Source of the DNA: Hirudo medicinalis
Lineage: Eukaryota > Annelida > Clitellata > Hirudinida > Hirudinidae
DNA length: 64,000 bases
Reading direction: 5' to 3'
Assembly (NCBI GenBank): GCA_011800805.1
Contig: MPNW01000321.1
Coordinates: 57,501 to 121,500, forward strand
Positions 37,840 through 50,267 of this stretch are shown here, piece by piece. The position numbers were made by a program, and so were the translations under genes. The notes under the pieces were generated by a model. The model was not told where the DNA came from. It saw only the letters and a list, made by a program, of their open reading frames with translations, and ran no database searches. Positions within the stretch are counted from its first letter, which is position 1; each line of letters begins with the position of its first letter.

Positions 37840-38668
37840 ATGGGTTGTAAGAACAGCAAGAGTACTTGCAGTAATTCAGTCGTTCCGGTTTCTGACGAAC
37901 ACGCCCAAAGTAACCTTAACGTTTCATGTTGCAATAAAACAGTAATTAATTAACATTTGACTAAGTAACATTTATTTATAATGGTGGAGTTTGTAAATAA
38001 CTTTTCAAATAATTTCTCGTATTGTAATTTTAATTAAATGACTTGCAATTTGTCGTTTATTCTTTTCCAGCCAACGGCAACGTTGAAAAGTCTCAAAGTA
38101 GTCAATCTACCGTCAACTTACCTGAAAATAATGAAGAAAGTTTGTATCCACGAAATATTTTAAAAATGTAACCATATCATATCTACAATAACTTAATATA
38201 TCAATATTATACTTACAATAATATTATAATCATAACAACACATTAATAAAAAAAACTCATCAACCACACTTGGGAACACAAATAATTTTTTATTTCTCCC
38301 TGCTTAAGGAATTGAGCAGCTTAACTTTCTTTGCTATGATCTTATGAGAATGCTAAAATTATTATTATGATTATTGAACGTAATTAATAGTAATTATGAT
38401 CAGTTGTTCCAATTGTAAAGTTTTGAAAGATGTTGAGGTTGCTAGTTGTTCCCTGGAGTAATCTTTATAAATCTATCAGAAATCATTACATTATTTTTGC
38501 ATTTATTTATGAGATCCATTATTTACATTAGTTCACAATTTCATTGGCTTGTTACGCTGATGTTTCGTAAGATTAATTTCAGTTTTTCTTCCAGAAAACG
38601 AAGACGTAGTTAAAAGCATCACCATCCGTGGAGAAGAAGCAGAAGCAGAGACTGCTGGAAATTCCTAA
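37840..38668 (+). CDS. Small acidic protein with dual-acylation-type N-terminus (70 aa)
   Basis: Three exons join in phase: 37840-37909, 38071-38139, 38595-38668, giving 70 codons plus TAA. The start MGCKNSKSTCSN has Gly2, Cys3 and Ser6-Lys7, the pattern of N-myristoylation plus palmitoylation seen in Src-family kinases and some G-alpha proteins. The rest is hydrophilic and of low complexity, rich in Asn, Ser, Gln and then Glu (EEKNEDVV, GEEAEAETAGNS), with no hydrophobic segment or fold. Start context ACAAAATGGG is good; acceptors TCTTTTCCAG and TTTTTCTTCCAG are strong, and the donors are GTAACC and GTTTGT. AATAAA lies at 38720-38725. I infer a peripheral membrane protein on the cytosolic leaflet. 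No family is recognised. Confidence 0.75.
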
Positions 38669-38779
38669 TTGATTTCAAATAGAGACTTCATCTTCCAGTT
38701 TAATTCTTAGTAGATTCTCAATAAATCATCGGAAAGATATATTAAGAATAAATTGTTACGTTTATGTAAACGTAATGTA

Positions 38780-38930
38780 TTTCATTTATATAGCGCCATA
38801 TGCATCAGAGGCTCTTTTTGTTAGCCATTTATATAGCGCTCCTTTCCAAGGGCGCTTGAGGTAATTCAGGCTGGGTTTCAAAAACGGCCCGTTACATATG
38901 CAGGAAGCAACCCATTCGGCCAACCTGCAC
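38780..38930 (-). mobile_element. tRNA-derived SINE, copy D
   Basis: On the minus strand it reads GTGCAGGTTGGCCGAATGGG, TTTTGAAACCCAGCCTGAAT (decayed B box), then the GCGCTATATAAATGGC tail and a second near-copy of that tail, TATGGCGCTATATAAATGAA. It lies about 110 bp past the small-protein stop codon, so its tail may overlap that gene's 3' end. Confidence 0.75.
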
Positions 38931-39109
38931 GCAATTATTACGCAATGTGACATATACATTAACTTACATGTATTCATTACGCATGTGAAATCTTTAGTAG
39001 ATTTTAAACAAGAAAACACGCATAAAAATGTTAGACGTAATATAAATATAGGCATAATTATATAAAAATATAAACTTACGTAGTCGAAAATATACTCGAT
39101 GTTGCTCTT

Positions 39110-40145
39110 ACTATATTGTCTCCTTGTCAGTAGAGAATATGCCTGAACCACCTAGGAGAATCCAAGAGGCTGGGAATAAATTAGAAGTAATGGAATTCTC
39201 AAAAATAGAGGTAATTAAGTAGCTGGAAAATTTGAAAGTAGATAAAAGCCCTGGCATAGATAACCTCCATCCAAAACTATACGAGACACGAACAGAAATA
39301 GGAGAAGCATTGTCAAATTTATTTGTCAAATATTTTGGAAGAAATGAAGTGATTGTGAAGAGCCAACATGGATTTACTAAGAACAGATCGTGCCTTACCA
39401 ATCTACTTGACTTATTCGATGAAATTTATGATTGGGCTGATCATGACAAGGCTGTGGATATTACAGGTTATTCAAATGGGCAGAAGATTGGCAGATGCTT
39501 TTCAATGTAGACAAAAGCTCCATCATGCATATGGGATGTAGGAATACGAAAGTGGAATATGGGCACACATCTGGGGGTAATAATGCATACAAATGGAAAA
39601 GCATCTCTGCAGTGCATGGAAGTTGCAAAAAAGTAAATATAGTACTTGGGATGATAAGGAGAACAGTAGTAAGTAGAGATAAAGATGCAATTCAGAGACT
39701 GTATAAAACATTGGTGAGACCACATCTAGAGTATTGCGTCCAAGTTTGGAATCCAAAATTGAAAAAAGGATGTGGGAGTGTTGGAAGGAGTGCAAAGAAG
39801 GGCATCCAGGATGATAAAGGGATTAGGAAAGTTGAGATATGAGGAAACACTAAAAAGGTGTCGGCTGACTACTCTGGAGAAGCAGGGGGATCTCATCAAG
39901 GCTTTTAAAATTTTATCGGGAAGGGAAGGCCTTTTAAGCATCAACATCAACAGATTTTCGAAGTCACTAAAAGTGCTTTTATTAGAGGGCACGATTGTAG
40001 GTTATATAGGAAGGCATCGGGAAACTTAAAAAATGATTACTTCAACACAAGGGTGGTTTCGTTATGGAATAAATTAGATAAGGATGCCATCCAAGCATTT
40101 ACAGTTGATAAATTTAAGATAAACCTAAGTAAATATGGATATTAG
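39110..40145 (+). mobile_element. Non-LTR retrotransposon relic (CR1/Jockey-like reverse transcriptase)
   Basis: Translated pieces in changing frames match the reverse transcriptase and C-terminal region of CR1/L2/Jockey-group LINEs: LENLKVDKSPGIDNLHPKLY, SQHGFTKNRSCLTNLL, MLFNVDKSSIMHMG, IQRLYKTLVRPHLEYCVQVW, GVQRRASRMIKGL and a final VVSLWNKLDKDAIQAF before TAG. Two internal deletions are evident. One lies before RNEVI. The other falls between DKAVDI and the NVDK motif and removes the segment that would hold the catalytic YADD/FADD box. There are also an in-frame TAG near 39219 and frameshifts. It is inactive. It ends about 275 bp upstream of the first transporter gene. Confidence 0.85.
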
Positions 40146-40419
40146 AAATTAAGAATGTTTATTAGATCTCGGTCTTCTTAACCACTACAAATAATTGCTA
40201 CGTTATGTTGTCACAGATGTTAGGCACTATATCATATCTTGACGTTGATATCTACCTATTGACATTAGCATGCCGACATCTGCTATACCTGCAACTGTAG
40301 TTTAATATCAGCCTTTCACAAATATTTCAACATTAGCCTAATCAATCCTAGCCGTGTAAAGAACTGGCAAAATATTAAATTGCCAAGTAGTCTCAAAAGT
40401 AATGTTATGATCTACAGAT

Positions 40420-43195
40420 ATGAATCATGAGGAAGCGCATAAAAACGATAAAAAGGGATTTCTACAAATCCTGGCTGACGACAGAAATGGATGGATAATT
40501 TGTGTCGTCAGTATTCTCATAAACATCGTGAGGAGTGGTATAACCTTCACCTTTGGTCTGTATATCGCAGAGTACAGGAGACTCTACCAATCGCCAATGG
40601 CTGAATTAAGTAAGCATTTTGAAACTAGATTTTTTTTGAAAAATAAATTAAAAATTAGTAATAATAAAAATAATATTTAATAATATTTAATAATTTAATA
40701 ATAAATAATAATATTTAAAAATAATAAACTTAAATAAATGAAATAAATGTCCGAAAAATGTATTATGTATGAATGAATCTGTAAATTTATTAAGTACTGA
40801 GTACTTATCCATCGAGTATGTAAGAGTCCATAAATATGCACATACAGAATTGAGATGTGAAGAAACAGTTTCAAAATGCTCATAGATATTGATTTTTTTA
40901 TTTTAAGTTTAACTAGGTTCTCAATTTTGAACTAGTCTATAAAAAAACGTATTTCCCATTATTTAGCAATCTTATTTCTTAAAGGGACAAGTCAGGAACA
41001 TAATTAAGGATAGGTTATTATTCTTGACCAATAATTATATCGATTGAAATCGGTTGTTTGTTAATTTCAGATTGGATTTCAGTGACTGTTACTTGCCTTT
41101 CATTCTCATTTTCTCCACTGCCATCTCTAATCATCACAAAATATCCGAAAAAAGGCCACATGATCAGTTCGATGATAGGAACCTTGTTGCAAACTGGAGC
41201 TTGTCTGAGCTCGTCATTTGTGACCCACACTCCTTGGTTATTCCTCACTTTTGGAATAATGTTTGGAATTGGATCCTGCTTCACGATGATGGCATCTTCA
41301 CTGATTCTCGGCGAATTTTTCCCTAAAAGCCACGAGTACCATGAATTCGCAACAAGTATTTATCAAAGTGCATTTCCAGCAGGTAAAAAGCTACAGATTG
41401 TCTTTATAAATATATCAATTTTCCGAATAGTTCAAATGTCCTGCTCTTGTTAAATAATGATAAATTTGGCCAAAGACGCCATAACTTAGGCAACAATTTT
41501 AAAGGTTCAATAAACAATACAAATAAAGGTTCAATAGTATGTACTATGTAGTAATAATATAATACGATAATACAATATATTAAAATAATATAATATAACA
41601 ATACATATAATAGTATGTAATCTACACTGAAAAAAATTAAAGACGGTGTGCTAACACTAAATAAGCAAACAAAACAAGAGATCACGTAATTAAAGGGGAA
41701 AAGTTTTGATAATGACTGAGAAACTTTCATAAAGACTGGCATTTAACATGACTTAAGATTCTGAACATTTGATTTTTTTAAAAGATTATTATAATTTTTG
41801 AATGGAATATGAACTTATCAGTAAAAATAAAGCAGTCATGGAAGAAAATGAAGACGCCATAGGATGTCGGTGTTAAAGAAATGTCAACTTTTTAATGATT
41901 AACGAGTTTTTTATCTTAATTTTCAAATATTGTTAAAATAAAATTAATAAACAAGTTTAATACAAAACTACAAAAATGATTTGTGAAGGTTTGTTAGTAT
42001 TCTCACCGATTTATGCTTGGCTCATTGACACTGTTAACTGGAGATGGTCGATGAGAATTGCTGGAGCCAAGTCCTTTATTGTTGGATTCGTCTGCAGCCT
42101 TTTACTGCTTTTAGAGGTTAATTACCAACGACTTAATGACATAAGTAATTTATTTTTATCCTCAATAATGTTTTAAAAAATACGACACAAAACGTCTTTG
42201 AGAGAAGCTGAGCTATTTTTTAAATATATCAAAACGTTTTTCAGAAACCAAATTTCGAAGACTTTATAAAAGAGGCGAAAAGGTAATCATGAAATAAAAT
42301 TTTAATTCGTCTGAAAATCTCAAACATTCCAGTCAAGCCAGCTGCTCGTGTCGCTATTGCATGGATGTTTTCCGAAGATCAGAAAGAATGCTCTGGGTCA
42401 CTGGAATGACGCTGATATTTGCGAGTCAGTTGGTGGCAGTGAACAACTTGGTAAATCCATCTCATCAAATCTAATCATTACTGATACTAATCTATCTATC
42501 TATGTAGCTGTGCTATTCTTTCGAATATTAATCTGCCTAATTAATCTTGTCATATTTTAATATATTTTTGGTTGTATTTGGTTGTCCTTATTCTTAAAAT
42601 GCCCCCCAAACATTACAAGCCTCATTATATGGAAGAAAGGGGATTTCAAACAATGGAGTCAAGCATGTCCTTGATGATAATGGGGGTCTTTGAGTTGTTG
42701 ATGTACGTTGTTGTACCGTTTATGGGAAGAAAATTGAAAGGCAACCTAATATGTGCGAATATTGTCTCAGCTATGGCTTTGGCATTACTGTTTGTCATTT
42801 GGCCATCAGCTAATACATCCTATGCTACTATCCTAAGTTTCTCTGCAGGTTGGTTACAAAAATAGTCAATTGTTTTAAAAAAATTAATTAAAACATTGTT
42901 CATTTATTTTTAAGCGATCGGAATTTTTGGAACTCTTTCGTTCACATTTATTTATCCCTGCTCGGGAGAAGCCATGGATATGGACTTAAATAAGGCCTGG
43001 ACAATTTCCTGTTCATTTTCTGGAGTAGGTGCCTTAATGGGACCTTTGATCTCTGGAGTTGTTTACGATTTCACAAATTCATACGATGATGTGTTTTATG
43101 CTGTGGCCGCTGTCTGTTTGCTCAATGGTTTAGTTTTTGCAGGAGTACCGTTGACAAAGTGGTGTCGAAAATATCGTTACGAAAGGTTAAATTGA
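40420..43195 (+). CDS. SLC16-like (monocarboxylate transporter-type) MFS protein, copy 1
   Basis: Seven exons join in phase into 431 codons plus TGA: 40420-40609, 41071-41382, 41989-42116, 42245-42282, 42333-42450, 42620-42848, 42915-43195. The protein is a polytopic membrane protein with about 12 predicted helices and a short hydrophilic loop between the halves (encoded by the 38-bp and 118-bp exons, with SCSCRYC). MCT-like features are DRNGWIICV at helix 1 (where MCTs carry DGGWGW), FGLYIAEYRRLY after it, NWRWSMRIAGA at helix 5-6, and GPLISGVVYDFTNSYDDVF near the end. Substrate is not predictable; the family carries small carboxylates, aromatic amino acids or thyroid hormones across the plasma membrane. 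AATAAA lies at 43233-43238. It is nearly identical to the minus-strand copy at 54917-57400. Confidence 0.9.
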
Positions 43196-43487
43196 ACACT
43201 AATAATATTGAAAAATGTTTTTGTCTTATATTAATAAAAATGATGATTAGGGTTATTTCTAAAAATAAATTTGTTAACTGAGTTTCTTAGAGCTTGTTTT
43301 CTATGCGACAAAGAAGAAATACAAACTGAGGAATAAAGTATAAAATAAGGTTGATAGTAATGACATATGACTTCATTCGGTTCATTAGCTAACAGATTAT
43401 TTAAAAATTAATTTCATCCAAAAGCTCCAATAAAAAAAGCAGTTTCATTCGAATTGTCGAAACATTGGTCTTTTCTAAAACCACTAA

Positions 43488-43775
43488 TCTATATAAATAA
43501 AAATGAACGTTTGTCAACATATTTGTGTGGTTTCCATACAACCAGCTCTTGAAAGATTCTAAATTTAAAAAGCAATAAAATTAAATTAAATTAATTTATA
43601 AAAATTTATATTTCAAATCTATAAAAATAAAAATGAATGTTTGTAAGTTTGTGAGTTCGATTGATGTGGCAGTATATCAAACATATTAGAAATGTGCGCT
43701 TTCTCTTTTCTTTCTTTTCCATTTAACCAGACTGAGCCACAGCAACGCGTGGCCGTGTACACTAGTGACAAATAA
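43488..43775. mobile_element. Helitron/Helentron-like non-autonomous element
   Basis: It contains two copies of TATAAATAAAAATGAAYGTTTGT-like sequence (43490-43515 and 43620-43643) and ends with ACTGAGCCACAGCAACGCGT then GGCCGTGTACACTAGT. This layout resembles animal Helentron-derived elements (HINEs). There is no coding capacity. The assignment is from remembered consensus and is tentative. Confidence 0.4.
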
Positions 43776-44018
43776 ATGGAATAAATTTTTTTCATCTAAA
43801 ATTGTTTAGCATTCTTTCTTATAAAATATAATATAAACAGTCAAACATTCAATAAAAGCACAATGTTGGTACATTAAGAGATTAACATCAGATAGCAAGG
43901 TTTGGGATGCAAATTCTGTTGATAATAAATTCTTCAACGACTGTCTAACTTTTCAAACTCTCAATTTTGTCAAACTACAATCTATGAAATGCAAAAAAAA
44001 TATTAATGCAGGTTAATC

Positions 44019-44163
44019 ATGAGATGTGGCGTGCAATTTATCTCAGAGAGCGTTTCTGCCAGCGACAGTAAAAGCAACAATAGTTTCGTATCGCGTTCGC
44101 AATCTAACTTGTGTTGCCACAAAAGCGACCTTGAAAGGCGCTTTATAAATATACTTATACTAA

Positions 44164-44197
<34 letters not shown>

Positions 44198-44205
44198 ATG
44201 TTCGA
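44019..44205 (+). mobile_element. SINE-like element ending in (ATT)n
   Basis: The sequence is complex up to CCTTGAAAGGCGCTTTATAA, then ATATACTTATACTAATTGTT and an (ATT)n tail. Many invertebrate and fish SINEs with LINE-derived tails end this way. It is a single copy here, so the boundary on the left is a guess. Confidence 0.4.
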
Positions 44206-44550
44206 TTAAAATACTATATATAGTTACATTTCGATATAATAAATTCTTATTGCATGGCTTTGTAATAATGTAAATGCAAATGCAATTTATCTACACAGTG
44301 CACATAGGTCATCGGCACTTTGTTAACCATTTTTATTGCGTTCCTTCACAAGGTTGCCATAAACACGATTTGTAACCGGCTGACAATTTGTGAACATCTG
44401 CCGTTACATCCGAGAATTTAAGCTACTTCTTCACAGTATGTTAACATTCTAACTAGGAAGCCAGCTTATGAATTTCTTTCATAAAATAGAATTTTTTTTT
44501 TGTACAAAAAATTCGTTTTTATATTTTGAAATTTCCCGAAAGTGGTAATC

Positions 44551-47508
44551 ATGAGTGATGAAGTGGTAAAGGAAAATGGAAATCGGAACGACAAGAAAAG
44601 TTGCTTACAAGTATTGAAGGAGGACAGGAACGGATGGATAGTTTGCTTCAATGTCATCATACTTCACTTGATCAGAACTGGAATCTTCAATTCGTTTGGG
44701 ATATTCATCGCAGAATTTAGAAAACTCTACGGAACCCCTATGGCTGTTCTGAGTGAGTGTGATAAATTTCACATGATTATTTTTTTTTAATCCTTGCAAA
44801 ACAAATAAATGTATAAACGGATTAATAGTTTTGGATCGGTTATGACAAAATTATCTATCTAATATATTCATCAATGTTTTAAGTATTGTTATACACGTAT
44901 CAGATTACTTATTACTAATATAAAAAAAATAATCTTGAAATAGTTCCTTTTAAAATTTAAAGTGAAAACAATTTTTTTTATAAACCATTCAATTCTATGT
45001 TCAGATTGGATTCTATTAACTGCCATATTTCTTTCTTCGACGATGTCACCGCTGACTACAGTAATCATAAGGTGGTTCCCTAAGTATGGCCACTTCATCT
45101 GCTCTGTTTTTGGAAGCTGGTTTCAAGCTTTGGCTTGTCTGCTTACATCGTTCGTCGTGAAAATTGAGTGGATGTTCCTTACCTATGGTATTTTGTTTGG
45201 TGTCAGTTGCTCTCTAAGCCTCATGTCGTCTACTCTGATACTCAACGAGTTTTTCCCTGTGACTCACAAGTATCATGTTTTTGCTACAAGTATATTCCAG
45301 TGTGCCTTTCCAGCAGGTAATTTGCTGAGTGATTTTTTGATACCTTGTAAAGACGAGGAGAAATTAATTCTTTATACTTTCAAGAATATCTGGACTTATT
45401 AATTAAATCATAAACCGTTCAACTTAATGTTTTAAGGTATTTTGGTCTTTGCAACATTTTATGCCTGGTTGATAGAAACGATTAGTTGGAGGTGGGCGAT
45501 AAGAGTGGCTGCTCTGAAGTTTCTTATCATTGGGACAATTTGCAGTTTTTCCTACTTGCTAGAGGTAAGTCATGGCTTTGAATAAATAATAAGCAGAAGC
45601 ATAAGCTTCAAAACTGTATAAGTGATTTTTTTTTTCAATTTTAATGGAATCATGTAATTTATATTTTCGTAGAAGCCAAACCACAAAAGAAAAGGCGATA
45701 ATACGTTAGTTTGAATGCAGACAATTAAATTCTCTAAATAATTTTTGTTTAAATATTATCAAACATAACAATCCAATAACCAGGGAAAAAAGTTGCTGTC
45801 GATACTGGGCTGAAGTATTCAAAAATCCAGTGCGAATATGTTGGCTACTTGGGATACTTTTGACGTATGCTACTCAAGTTTCTTTCATCAGTAATCTGGT
45901 GAATAGTTTGTTTGGTATAATTTATAATTTGGTATAATTATTAAATAAATAACAAAATTTACCTTATTGGTCTAACTTATGTACTAAATAATCATTTAAC
46001 AATTCAAAATTAATATCTCATTCGATGATAATAATATTAATTTTTTTATAATTATTTCTTTATTTCTTCCACAAATTGAAGGGCCATTTGTACCACCGAC
46101 ACAAATTTGTAATTACAACACAGAATTATAAGAATAAAAACATCAGCCCTCCAGAATGACAAAAATAACTTGAGCGTAAGTCAGATATCTGTTAAAGTCA
46201 AAGTCACGCATTGAAGCGCGAAACAATTTCTGGATTGTGGCCAATGTGTTCCAAGGTCTGACAGTTCTACTACAAAAAAAATTGGACATTCTCTTTGTAG
46301 TACTGCATCGAAGCTTAAAGTTTTGTCCTCTTGTGCTTGAGTGGTCATAGGCAAGTATGGAATATTTCAAAGAAGTTGGTAAATCCATCTAATATTTTGC
46401 AGCAGAGAGTTAAATCAGCTAAGAGGTTGCGTTTTCCAAGGTTTGAAGATTGAGAGGCTTGAGTCTTTCCTTATATGGATGTGCTGCCAATGATGGAATT
46501 GATTTTGTAATCGTTTTAGGATGCTTTCAATTTGATCGATTAGGTATTTGTGGTATGGATTCCAGGCTAGCGAGGAATATTCTCGAATTGGCCTGATACA
46601 TGTGCAGAATGCAAGCTTTACAATATTCTTGTCTTTAGAAGAAAGTTCTTATCATCCATGATACTGCAGAAACTTTGCGAGTGATGGCTTCGATATGAAA
46701 ATCAAACTTTAATTAAGGATCCATCATCCTGTAGATGTTTGTATCGTCAGTAAACAGAAATAGATTTTTGGTGATTCCTTGAATGTCATTGCAAATGCTA
46801 CACGCTAAAGGCTAAATTAAAGTTAACATATTTCTGTGAAGTTCCTTTGACCAAATTTTAATAATTTTCAGTCAACTGAATTAATCAGTCAATAATTAAT
46901 TAGTCTTTCTTCTTCATTTAGCCTCACTACCTGAGCGTCAGAGGTTTTGGAACTGTGGAGGCAGGTTTCGTGATAACCATCCTTGGAGTTGCTCAGTTTT
47001 TGTCTTACGCGGTGGTCCCGCTCTGCGGGAAATTATTGACGGGCAACTTGGTCTACACAAATGTTGTTTCTTGTCTGATCATAGCCCTCTTCATTTTCAT
47101 CTGGCCTTTTACAAACCCTTCCTATGGAACCATCCTATTTTTCTCAGCAGGTAAATTGATATCGCTTATTAGTAATATTTTAAAATAATGTTAAAATATG
47201 TTTAATTTATTTATTCATTTATCTTAGTTATTGGCATTTTCGGAGCGGCATCTTTTGCATTTATATATCCCGGATCTGGAGAAGCTATGGAGATGGAATT
47301 AGAGGTGGCATGGACGATTACTTGCACAGTTTCAGGTTTTGGTGCACTGCTGGGACCCTTGCTATCAGGACTCGTATATGATCAAACGAATTCATATGAC
47401 ATTGTATTTTATGTTTTGGCTTCAGTTACTTTCGCCGATTTTTTGGTCTTCCTCTTGATACCAACGTTCAGATATTTCAGACGAGAGTGTTATGAGAGAC
47501 TGATTTGA
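44551..47508 (+). CDS. SLC16-like MFS transporter, diverged tandem paralogue
   Basis: Seven exons in the same phases as copy 1: 44551-44752, 45005-45316, 45437-45564, 45673-45704, 45784-45898, 46922-47150, 47228-47508. The sum is 432 codons plus TGA; an ATG nine bases upstream (44542) would add three residues. Exons 2, 3, 6 and 7 have identical lengths in all three transporter genes; the loop exons (4 and 5) differ in length (32 and 115 bp) but keep the frame. Conserved landmarks are DRNGWIVCF, FGIFIAEFRKLYG, FATSIFQCAFPAG, SWRWAIRVAA and GPLLSGLVYDQTNSYD. Intron 5 is about 1 kb and contains a LINE fragment. AATAAA lies at 47668-47673. Substrate unknown. Confidence 0.9.
46143..46800 (-). mobile_element. 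Second non-LTR reverse transcriptase relic, inside an intron
   Basis: On the minus strand, pieces in changing frames read LFLFTDDTNIYR (the catalytic box region, with TDD), VKLAFCTCIRPIREYSSLAW, IESILKRLQNQF and, in the last 81 codons, STTKRMSNFFCSRTVRPWNT. This is the order of the reverse transcriptase C-terminus in Jockey/CR1-type LINEs. Stops and frame changes make it inactive. It is a different element from the one at 39110. Confidence 0.75.
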
Positions 47509-49208
47509 GATATTCTCGTGTTGTTGAGGCGATTGAAACCTTCCGAATTTTTATTACGCATTTAATTTGTTTACTCATTTAATTGCAATCTTTAAAGCAT
47601 TCCAGCGATATGTATAGCGATATATATAGCGATGTGCAATATTTTATTAACTGCGCAGTTTAATGTTAATAAAACCTTTGAACGAGCACGTGCTGCACAT
47701 TTGGCGGTTGTGAAGTAATTTGTCAGGAAATATTTTTACAGGTAACCTAGACAAACTGCTAATGTTTGTGATCTTGTGACTTTATTGGCAAATTTTAATT
47801 TATTGCAAATAGGTGATTATAAGTATTTGTTGATTGTATCCACGCAATTAGATGAATGAACGATCCTTATTCGATCATTTGTACCTTAGCAGGACAGAAG
47901 TATGGAAATATTTGAAAAAGTTGTAACTTTTACGTCTAAATTTGGATGATTTTAAATTGAAAAGACAGAAATTACATTTTCGGGGGAAAACAGAAATATG
48001 AAGCAACAAAGATGACCTTTACATTCGAGATAATGACAGCTTGATAAATTGCATCTGAAATCGTCTAAAATAGGATCACGATTATAAATTACGTACAAAC
48101 TGCTACAATGAAAGGCAATTACTTTAACGTGTTAGACATATTGAGCTCACCCAGATGTCAAGGAAACACTTCATTTTGAACTTGAATAGGATGGATCTAT
48201 TCGAAATAGCTTCACATAATAGCTGTATAAATGAACTACATTTACATTTACATCATCAAAGGTTTGCAAAAGAGACAGCAACAAATTCACTTGACTGCTT
48301 TTCTTCAATTTAAAGCCAGTTTGATTAGATCTTCATTTAGTAACTCTGTAAAAGTGTGTAAAATTTGATTCGCCAGCTATTCACTAATAAATGAAATGGT
48401 GAAAGTCAATAATTTTTGTAACAACTGAACAATTCAAACCTTTGGTAGACAATAGTCGTGAAATCGTGTTTGAAAGAAATATATTTTTGAGTGCCTTATG
48501 TATCCGAATAGGATGTGAAGGCACTCCTTGGCAGCGCAGGCTGGGTTGCGAACACGGCACATTACGACTGTTGCCATTGCCGCAAAGGGCAGGAAAGCAA
48601 TCCATTCGGCCAACCCGCACGCTCTTGACCAATTTAATTGTGGTTGTATCAAAATTTAAATTTTAACATTCTTTCTTCTTAATATTATAAACTGATCCAA
48701 TTTCGTCAGCTGATTGAGTATGATTAGCCGTGATATCGAGCATTATAAGAAGTTCACAACCAATCAACGTTTAATGTCCGGTCAACCCGTTGACCTCATT
48801 GGCGAACCCCAGCGTTTCCAGCGACCATCTGCGTGGCTGTACTTCAGTTTTTCTTTCTTTATTGAGGGAAGCGTGTCCACGTTGCTTTAAAATCTGCATC
48901 CTTTTCCATCTCCTGGACTCGGAAAGGAATTCATTCTGTGGAGTCGTGAAGGAATTTTTGATGTTTCTTTGGATTTGAGTTTTAAAAGCGTGAGTTTTTT
49001 TTATTCTGTTTATCATTGATAAATATTTTAATTGTTTTTAGTAGTTATGCTAATAGCAATTAATAATTAATAATTACATAATTATGTTAATAACATAACG
49101 TATATATATATATATATATATATTAATAACATAATTAATAATATTATAACTAATGATGACATTTTAATAATGTTGATGCAAATTTATTGTCCATTCAGGG
49201 TGTTCAAA
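47509..49208. other. Intergenic between transporter and Ig-protein genes
   Basis: It contains the 3' UTR of the transporter, a SINE at 48490-48620 and a GC-richer patch at 48770-48960. The piece TGTATAAATGAACTACATTT at about 48222 matches the 3' end of the SINE family. An (AT)n run at 49098-49125 falls inside this region. No other gene is seen. Confidence 0.5.
48490..48620 (-). mobile_element. tRNA-derived SINE, copy E
   Basis: On the minus strand it reads GTGCGGGTTGGCCGAATGGA (A box), then GTGTTCGCAACCCAGCCTGC (B box) and the module GAGTGCCTTCACATCCTATT. Compared with copy B it lacks the GCGCTATATAAATG segment and goes directly into the GTGCCTTCACATC module, so the family has at least two tail arrangements. 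Confidence 0.75.
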
Positions 49209-50220
49209 ATGAAATCTCCTGGGAAATATCTTGTCAACATTCTCGGATTCCTGATGATAGCAGAAGATTGGGGTAACTGGCAATAAATTTGGTTTCTAAT
49301 TTTTATCTGAATTATGGACTTCTGGTGGACTGCTTGTAGTGAATTGAAATGCATAATTTTAAACATTTAAGCACTTATTCTAAATTTGTTATACATTAAC
49401 AGTCTGAATGCAGTAATACCAGTTAACTATTTACATTAATTAAAATTTTTAATTTAAAAAACATATTACACCTAACAAATGTCGCCATTTAAATTAATTA
49501 AGAGACTCTCATCGGAACGAAGTCAGTGACATTTAGAGTCGTTTAAGAGTTAATTACAATGCAAAACATGCTCCAAAGAGGAGGCATGCCCTGACTCGAA
49601 ATTGCTGCGATGCCATCTTTTCGTGTCGTGTTAAGAATCCCGCCGAGACACATTCCACTCCGCCAGGGATCGATAATGTTATCACGGAGGAAGACAGCGG
49701 AAAAGTAATTTCATCCTTCATGTCTTCGATGGATGTCGCTCTCAATTCGTCAAAGCAATTTTTCCGCACCCGGAAATGAATGTGGGGCCCAGCATCCCTC
49801 CTTGAGTTCGTCCGCTCAATTACGGCATCGGTCCGCCGTACACCTCGTTTTGATTGATTGAATAATCACACTTAATAATTCACTTAATAATAATTAAATA
49901 ATTCACTTATTCATTTCCTCTAAACAAATTTAATAGAAATGCATTATGTTAAATCTACAAAACACTAATTAAAATAGCAGCAAAAATTATCGAAACATTT
50001 CTTCTTTTTCATGCCCGTTTATTATTAATATTGTTTATTATTTTAGTATTATTATTGTTTATTATTTTATTATTATTACTATTATTTATTATTTTTTCAA
50101 TCAAGTTTTTTATTCCGCCGTGGCCGGCGAGGCGAAGCCCGTTTCCATGACGACGGTGGGTCAGGNGCAAAAATTATCGAAACATTTCTTCTTTTTCATG
50201 CCCGTTTATTATTAATATTG

Positions 50221-50267
<47 letters not shown>

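Noticed and set aside
39468..39992. Minus-strand open frames of 85-90 codons
   Set aside because: Antisense shadows of the LINE relic.
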